From JAAEQD01 sp964521815 (GTDB taxonomy: Bacteria > Zixibacteria > MSB-5A5 > UBA10806 > 4484-95), in contig CAZFSN010000013.1 in the NCBI GenBank assembly GCA_964521815.1, positions 1-28,198 of the forward strand: a DNA stretch of 28,198 nt. Direction: 5' to 3'. Below are positions 23,953 to 28,198 of the stretch, one piece after another (position 1 is the stretch's first letter; each line of letters begins with the position of its first letter). The position numbers and the translations under genes are program-made. The notes under the pieces are model-generated. The model ran no database searches. It worked only from the letters and a program-made list of their open reading frames with translations, and was not told the DNA's origin.

Positions 23953-24885
23953 TTATAAATATGCCTTAATAACTAAACCCAACATAACAATAAACACCCC
24001 CGCCGCCAACCCAATCAGTAAATTCCGCCTAAAGAACGGGTGAAAAAACGGATACTTGTAAAACGGCGATTGCAATTGCCGGGCGATATCCTCGCCATCA
24101 AGGGACTTGAAAATCAAATCACGGACTTGCTCGACGAATACCTCAACAGAAGCTTTGGCAAATTGGGCATCGGCTTTGGCGGGGGCGCCGAAATAGCCCT
24201 GCCACTTTTTATCGGGCGTCAAGACTTTCCTGGAAATGAAATCTTTCAGGTAAGGCGCAAGAGTCCGGTATGACTTGTCCACCAGTTCGGGATTGTTAAG
24301 CAGGGTCATCGAGGTCTCCCACCAGCCGGCATGGAAATCATGTTTGAGCAGGCGCTTTTCCTCATCGGAAAATTCGCGGCCCAGCTTGCTCGCGATCTGT
24401 TGCCACATCTCGCCGCTTAGGAATTTCACCGCCAGTCCGCCGGATAAGCTGACCATCCGGGCGCGTTCTTTTTTCGATACTTTCCGGCAGGCGGTTTCGA
24501 TAGCCACGAACTGTTTAGGGGTGCCGTGAGCATTTATCACGAATATGTTGGCAAAACCGTATCGGGCGATAGAGCGGCCAGTGTTATAGATAATATCATA
24601 AAGTGTCGCCGGCTTAATATAAAAAGAACCGATATGCTTATACACCTGCGTGCCTAAAGGTAGAAGCGGGAACAGCAGGACATCATATTCGGGTCGCTCA
24701 TTGATTATGATCTCGGCGGTGTGTTTGGCGAAAAACCCGGCGTTGAAAGCATCCACGCCAACAGGCAGATGCGGGCCATGCTCCTCCAAAGGCGAGATCG
24801 CGATGATGACAACTGTCCTGTCGCAGTCTAAAGCTTCGATTTGCGGATACGAGAGCTTTTCGATATTGTATATCCGGCCGGCCAT
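23953..24885 (-). CDS. Creatininase-family amidohydrolase with C-terminal membrane anchor
   Basis: 310 residues. The creatininase fold is shown by LEEHGPHLPVGVD (33-45), with metal-ligand positions Glu34, His36 and Asp45, then His120 (INAHG) and HAGWWETS (185-192) with Glu190. In the family a binuclear metal site hydrolyses cyclic amides or acts as a peptidase (MftE cleaves the mycofactocin precursor). The region after about 255 is not part of the usual enzyme: a basic, aromatic stretch (YKYPFFHPFFRRN) leads into a 20-residue hydrophobic helix (about 289-309) at the very C-terminus, which would tail-anchor the enzyme with its active site in the cytoplasm. No SD precedes the ATG, and the promoter lies immediately upstream. 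It is the first gene of a pair with the type III PKS, so a lipid-phase substrate or product is possible (inference). Confidence 0.88.
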   Translation of the reverse strand: MAGRIYNIEKLSYPQIEALDCDRTVVIIAISPLEEHGPHLPVGVDAFNAGFFAKHTAEIIINERPEYDVLLFPLLPLGTQVYKHIGSFYIKPATLYDIIYNTGRSIARYGFANIFVINAHGTPKQFVAIETACRKVSKKERARMVSLSGGLAVKFLSGEMWQQIASKLGREFSDEEKRLLKHDFHAGWWETSMTLLNNPELVDKSYRTLAPYLKDFISRKVLTPDKKWQGYFGAPAKADAQFAKASVEVFVEQVRDLIFKSLDGEDIARQLQSPFYKYPFFHPFFRRNLLIGLAAGVFIVMLGLVIKAYL

Positions 24886-24893
24886 AGTTTCAT

Positions 24894-24922
24894 AAACTAC
24901 GAATAACTATCGAGGGTGTCAA
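24894..24922 (-). promoter_or_regulatory. Promoter abutting the creatininase-family start codon
   Basis: On the minus strand a perfect TTGACA (24922-24917) is followed by a 17-base spacer and TAGTTT (24899-24894). Initiation about 7 bases further (near 24887) leaves only 1-3 bases before the ATG at 24885, and no SD is visible, so a leaderless mRNA is predicted. The -10 is imperfect. Confidence 0.45.
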
Positions 24923-24961
24923 GTATTCCTGTTCCGGCTGTCAGGTCATGGTTTTCACAGT

Positions 24962-25025
24962 GCAGTCGGGTGGCCGCACCCGATTGCAAAGACCGAGGTC
25001 GGGTCAGGCGACACCGACCTCACGG
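24962..25025. repeat. Tandem GC-rich hairpin repeats at the left edge of the gap
   Basis: Hairpin 1: GCAGTCGGGT (24962-24971) pairs with ACCCGATTGC (24978-24987), with one G-T wobble and the loop GGCCGC. Hairpin 2: GAGGTCGG (24995-25002) pairs with CCGACCTC (25014-25021). The TCGGGT/ACCCGA core is shared with 25972-26047. No T tract follows either hairpin, so they are not simple terminators. Confidence 0.65.
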
Positions 25026-25056
25026 GGTACGTTCGGCCGGATCGTCCATCAGAGCG

Positions 25057-25156
25057 NNNNNNNNNNNNNNNNNNNNNNNNNNNNNNNNNNNNNNNNNNNN
25101 NNNNNNNNNNNNNNNNNNNNNNNNNNNNNNNNNNNNNNNNNNNNNNNNNNNNNNNN
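25057..25156. other. Assembly gap (100 N)
   Basis: Exactly 100 undetermined bases, the customary placeholder for a scaffold gap of unknown length. It directly follows hairpin repeats that could have broken the assembly, and it removes the 5' part of the following gene. Confidence 0.98.
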
Positions 25157-25909
25157 AGCGCAATCAGCCATGAGGTTATATCCGAATGCTCCAGAAAATA
25201 TAATATCATGGAACAGGACTTACTGGAGGAATTGGAACATACGCCGGGATTATGGCAAAAACTAAGCCGCGAACACAACCGTCAACTTATTTATATTAAA
25301 TGCACGCTGATGGAAATAATCAAGCAGGACAATTTAATCTATTTCGGTCGGGCCGGACAGCTTTTTTTAGCCGGGCTCGGCAATGTTCTCAAACTGCGGC
25401 TGGAAGCTCCTTTTGAGGACAGGGTTAACGCGGTAATGAGCGGGTTGAAAAAAGATCGCGATCAGGCGGTTGAATATATTAAAAATTACGATGAGCAACG
25501 CCATCGCTGGGTGAAATTCCTGTATGATGAGGACTGGCGTAATCCCTCGCTGTACGATTTATCGCTTAATTTGCAGAACATGTCATTGGATACGGTTTGT
25601 GATATCGTGAGCACGGCCATAAACAGCAAGGACTTTCAAACATCCGAAAAATCGAAAAAACGCCTGGCCAATTTCTCGCTGGCCTGCGAGGTTAAAGCGG
25701 CCATCGCTTCTGATGATAAAATCTGGGATCAGCCGATAACAATCAGCGCCGATGATGGGGTTGTCATGCTTAAGGGCACGGTTAAAAACAAAAACCTTCG
25801 GGATTTAATCGTTGATATCGTTTCGCAGGTAAAAGGCGTAGAAAAATGCGAGGTTTTGATCGGCCTATTATCAGATCCACTGGTCAAAGGGAAATATAAT
25901 CATAGTTAA
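25157..25909 (+). CDS. Cytidylate-kinase-like protein with C-terminal BON domain (5' end lost in gap)
   Basis: The frame is open from the last N to the stop, giving about 250 residues. An internal ATG at 25208 has no SD and is probably not the start. The part after it resembles the lid and C-terminal half of the cytidylate kinase-like family (AAK_33): an IYFGRAGQLFLAG segment, NVLKLRLEAPFEDRV, a run of KKDRDQAVEYIKNYD type and DWRNPSLYDLSLNL (numbered from the ATG, residues about 44-120). The P-loop expected near the N-terminus would lie inside the gap. A BON domain (about 160-222, DDGVVMLKGTVKNKNLRDLI) ends the protein; BON domains often bind membranes or phospholipid. The kinase assignment rests on the second half only. 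It is flanked on both sides by hairpin repeats. Confidence 0.7.
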   Translation, partial: SAISHEVISECSRKYNIMEQDLLEELEHTPGLWQKLSREHNRQLIYIKCTLMEIIKQDNLIYFGRAGQLFLAGLGNVLKLRLEAPFEDRVNAVMSGLKKDRDQAVEYIKNYDEQRHRWVKFLYDEDWRNPSLYDLSLNLQNMSLDTVCDIVSTAINSKDFQTSEKSKKRLANFSLACEVKAAIASDDKIWDQPITISADDGVVMLKGTVKNKNLRDLIVDIVSQVKGVEKCEVLIGLLSDPLVKGKYNHS

Positions 25910-25923
25910 GGATTGTTTATCAC

Positions 25924-25940
25924 ATCAGCTGTTAGCTGAT
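25924..25940. repeat. Short hairpin after the BON-protein gene
   Basis: ATCAGCT (25924-25930) and AGCTGAT (25934-25940) form a perfect 7-base stem with a GTT loop, 14 bases after the stop codon. Only a weak T-rich stretch follows (25941-25950), so it is at best a poor terminator. Confidence 0.35.
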
Positions 25941-25971
25941 TCAGATTGTTGACAAATTAACTAGACACGTT

Positions 25972-26047
25972 CAGTCGGGTCGTAGCGAAGCGTGACCCGA
26001 CTGCTAAGGACATGTCGGGTCACACCCTAACGGGCACGACCCGACAT
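25972..26047. repeat. Tandem hairpin repeats in the convergent spacer
   Basis: Hairpin 1: CAGTCGGGTC (25972-25981) with GACCCGACTG (25994-26003), a perfect 10-base stem. Hairpin 2: ATGTCGGGTC (26012-26021) with GACCCGACAT (26038-26047), also perfect. Both arms share the GTCGGGTC core, also found in the copy beside the gap. No T tract is present. They lie between the convergent BON-protein and sensor kinase genes. Confidence 0.75.
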
Positions 26048-26094
26048 AACATTTAGTCCTATTTTGATTTAAGTCATTTTGCCAACAGCCTCTG

Positions 26095-27696
26095 TCAGCC
26101 ATTGGCTGATTTCTGATTGTTCCCGCGTTTATCTTTTATATCCGCCGGGATCGGTACTATCGGCAAATGCACAGTGAATGTAGATCCCTGACCGACCGTG
26201 CTCTCAACTACGATATGCCCGCCATGCTTTTCAATAATTCCCTGCGAAACAGAAAGACCCAGACCCGTTCCCCGGCCGACTGGCTTGGTAGTAAAGAATG
26301 GATTAAAAATCGATTTCAGTATGTGTTCGGGAATACCCTTGCCGGTGTCCGATACCTGGACCGCCAAGAAACCTATCTTCTTTTCTTTTTTCACGGATAT
26401 AGTCAAGTTGCCGCCGTTGGGCATAGCATCTATAGCATTAATAAAAAGGTTGAGAAACACCTGTATCAGAAGCTTTCTGTCGCCATAAATCGGCGGCAAA
26501 TTATTATCAATAGATTCCACTATTTTAACTTTGCTCAGCTTGGTCTGATTCTTGACCAATTGAATCGTTTCATTGATTAAGGTATCTATATGCAGGTATT
26601 CGGTTTTGGTTTCGCTTTCACGGGCGAAATCAAGCAGGTTCTTGACTATTTGCTGAGCCCTCTCTCCCTGCGTAACAAGATCGTTTATCATGTCCTCGCA
26701 TTCATCATCGGAGAGTTCCTTGTAATCGGTTTTCAGCATCTCCGAGGTAATGATGATATTATTCAGCGGGTTGTTGAGTTCATGAGCGATACCCGCCGTA
26801 AGGTCGCCGATTGCTCGTAACTTATGCGATTCCAACAGCAGATGCTGGCGTTTTTCGAGTTCATACATCATGTGGTTAAAAGCGATAGCCAGGTGAGAAA
26901 ATTCGTCTTTATATTTGCGCGTGGGCGTGATTGGAGTGAAATCGCCCTCGGCGAAACGTTGCGTAGCGTCCATCAGACGGTTTAGTCTTTTGATAATATG
27001 CCGGGTAACATTCGAAACGATAAAAATCGATAACGCCAATAAAATCACCAGAAGAATAATATGAATACGTTTGGCCATAAGCACCGATGAGGATATAAGC
27101 TGGCGTTCTTTTTTGGAAATATCCAGTGAAACCTCCAGCATTTTAGATCCATAATTTCTTAAAGCCTGCGATGTCTCCTTGAATTCCTCGGATTGTTTGT
27201 AAGTAGGATCATTTGCTTTCGCGATTAGCTCATCGACGATTTGATTGTATTTGTCCAAATATTCCCGAATGTTATCGATTTCCTGCCGTCCCACCACATG
27301 GCCCAGTTCGAGGGAGGCCTGTTCCAACAGCGCGTTGGCATTGGCGATATGTTCTTTGACTTCCGACAAATCGGAATTATATAAGAAATAATTTTTTTCG
27401 ATACGTCGGGTATGCTGAATTTCATTGGCGATCCTATCGGACAGAGACATATATTGAACCCGATAATTGATCATGGATAGCATGAACATAGCGGTGATAG
27501 AGACAGCGGCACTGACCAGAAATAGTATAAAAAACAATAATGTCAATCTGGCTTTTACGGAGAAACGCGGCCTTTCGAGAAGAGATTGCTTTATTTTATC
27601 TTCTTCGAGATCGAATTTTGAATAGGAATTAGGAGAAGTTAAGCTGTTTTGTAATATATCGAAGTGCGAGGAATTTTTTAAATTATCATTCGCCAT
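26095..27696 (-). CDS. Membrane sensor histidine kinase with HAMP domain
   Basis: 533 residues. A 48-residue cytoplasmic N-terminus precedes TM1 (about 49-74). A helical periplasmic sensor (about 75-210) contains RRIEKNYFLYNSD (97-109), the kind of motif seen in helical-bimodular (HBM)/four-helix sensor domains. TM2 (about 211-228) and a HAMP domain (about 229-282) follow. The kinase core has phospho-acceptor His305 (AGIAHELNNPLNNI), Asn420 (N box), DTGKGIP, FNPFFTT and GTGLGLS. It lacks a receiver of its own. The gene starts one base after the TAG of the stand-alone receiver gene upstream, so the pair is an operon with coupled translation and probably a cognate two-component system. The ligand is not predictable. 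A convergent repeat-rich spacer follows its stop. Confidence 0.95.
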   Translation of the reverse strand: MANDNLKNSSHFDILQNSLTSPNSYSKFDLEEDKIKQSLLERPRFSVKARLTLLFFILFLVSAAVSITAMFMLSMINYRVQYMSLSDRIANEIQHTRRIEKNYFLYNSDLSEVKEHIANANALLEQASLELGHVVGRQEIDNIREYLDKYNQIVDELIAKANDPTYKQSEEFKETSQALRNYGSKMLEVSLDISKKERQLISSSVLMAKRIHIILLVILLALSIFIVSNVTRHIIKRLNRLMDATQRFAEGDFTPITPTRKYKDEFSHLAIAFNHMMYELEKRQHLLLESHKLRAIGDLTAGIAHELNNPLNNIIITSEMLKTDYKELSDDECEDMINDLVTQGERAQQIVKNLLDFARESETKTEYLHIDTLINETIQLVKNQTKLSKVKIVESIDNNLPPIYGDRKLLIQVFLNLFINAIDAMPNGGNLTISVKKEKKIGFLAVQVSDTGKGIPEHILKSIFNPFFTTKPVGRGTGLGLSVSQGIIEKHGGHIVVESTVGQGSTFTVHLPIVPIPADIKDKRGNNQKSANG

Positions 27697-27697
27697 T

Positions 27698-28075
27698 CTA
27701 ATTTATTTCTTTTGCGGCTCTATCGACAACCTCTTGCAGATCCTGGGGTTTGAACGGCTTGGAAATGAAATCGAAAGCCCCCTTGGCCTGGGCTTCGCGA
27801 GCGATCTCGATGGTGGCATACCCGGTAATCATGATGACCTTTGTATTTCCGCCTTTGTTCATGACATGATTCAAAACATCCATCCCATCGATATTATCCA
27901 TCCGGATATCCGTGACAACGATATCGAATTCTTTTTCGTCCAGGCGTTTAATCGCAGAACTGCTGTCAACGAAAGTTTCGACATTGTGTTTGGCTTTGCT
28001 GAAAAACTGCTGTAATCTTTTACAGACAACAACTTCATCATCGATAATACAAATATCCAGAGATTTTTTAGGCAT
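27698..28075 (-). CDS. Stand-alone receiver (CheY-like) response regulator
   Basis: 125 residues consisting of a receiver domain only: Asp12-Asp13 (IIDDE), phospho-acceptor Asp56 (VVTDIRMD), Thr84 (MITGYA) and Lys106 (SKPFKP). There is no DNA-binding or enzymatic output domain, so it must act through a protein partner or as a phosphorelay intermediate. The sequence of the fold (TDIRMDNIDGMD, SKPF) is close to NtrC/AtoC-type receivers, but no ATPase domain follows. A strong SD (GGGAGG, 6 bases upstream) supports the ATG at 28075. It is translated just before the HAMP sensor kinase, one base apart. Confidence 0.94.
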   Translation of the reverse strand: MPKKSLDICIIDDEVVVCKRLQQFFSKAKHNVETFVDSSSAIKRLDEKEFDIVVTDIRMDNIDGMDVLNHVMNKGGNTKVIMITGYATIEIAREAQAKGAFDFISKPFKPQDLQEVVDRAAKEIN

Positions 28076-28198
28076 GGCATCCTCCCAGATAGTATAACGA
28101 TCATGTCTTCGTTATAATAGTGGCATAGACTCGTTTCTTTTTGATATAAGCTTTAATCACGTTATATAAAATTACGCCCACCCCGGAAAATCCGCTGA

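Noticed and set aside
24916..25278. Open frames running across the N gap on both strands
   Set aside because: They exist only because N codons are not stops, and their real parts are hairpin repeat DNA or the kinase-like gene in the wrong frame.
28030..28150. Promoter for the two-component pair
   Set aside because: Several TATA-like hexamers occur upstream of the receiver gene on the minus strand, but none has an acceptable -35 at 16-18 bases, so no site was called.

Overview
The window looks like one draft scaffold (it carries a 100-N gap at 25057-25156) from a Gram-negative, probably uncultivated bacterium of moderate GC. PorV-like and Wzi-like outer-membrane barrels, an SLBB export protein, a FlgD-like Ig tail, a very large multi-PAS hybrid kinase and a long KamA-family enzyme together suggest the FCB superphylum (for example a Zixibacteria-like lineage). 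That placement is inference from gene content. I see no tRNA, rRNA, CRISPR array, transposase or prophage.

Layout. 1-72: possible tail of an upstream gene. 73-1093: orphan lipoprotein with a good sigma70-type promoter and strong SD. 1404-3200 (-): long KamA-family radical SAM/PLP aminomutase, divergent from 3486-4952 (+), a DAACS acidic amino-acid symporter that appears to be transcribed leaderless. A bidirectional terminator (5042-5071) separates this from a six-gene minus-strand polysaccharide operon, 14578 down to 5093. In transcription order it holds a six-repeat SLBB export protein, a HisC-like aminotransferase, a WbaP/WcaJ-type polyprenyl sugar-phosphate transferase (TTG start), a response-regulator domain fused to four membrane helices, a Wzi-like barrel, and a PorV-like barrel with a FlgD-like domain. 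The last four are packed within 8 bases or overlap. No Wzc, Wzx, Wzy or ordinary glycosyltransferase is present. Just upstream on the same strand lies a 1431-residue soluble hybrid kinase with eight PAS domains, divergent from an S9 prolyl-oligopeptidase-family peptidase and a COG0731 radical SAM enzyme (+).

22584-22710 holds a MITE-like palindromic element. The minus-strand pair 24885-22837 encodes a creatininase-family hydrolase with a C-terminal membrane anchor and a type III polyketide synthase. After the gap comes the 3' part of a cytidylate-kinase-like/BON protein, bracketed by tandem GC-rich hairpin repeats. The window ends with a two-component pair (-): a stand-alone receiver followed by a HAMP sensor kinase.

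Most novel-looking: the membrane-bound receiver protein inside the exopolysaccharide export operon with its coupled Wzi-like/PorV-like barrel pair, the type III PKS/anchored-creatininase pair, and two genes whose promoters sit so close to the start codon that leaderless mRNAs are predicted.
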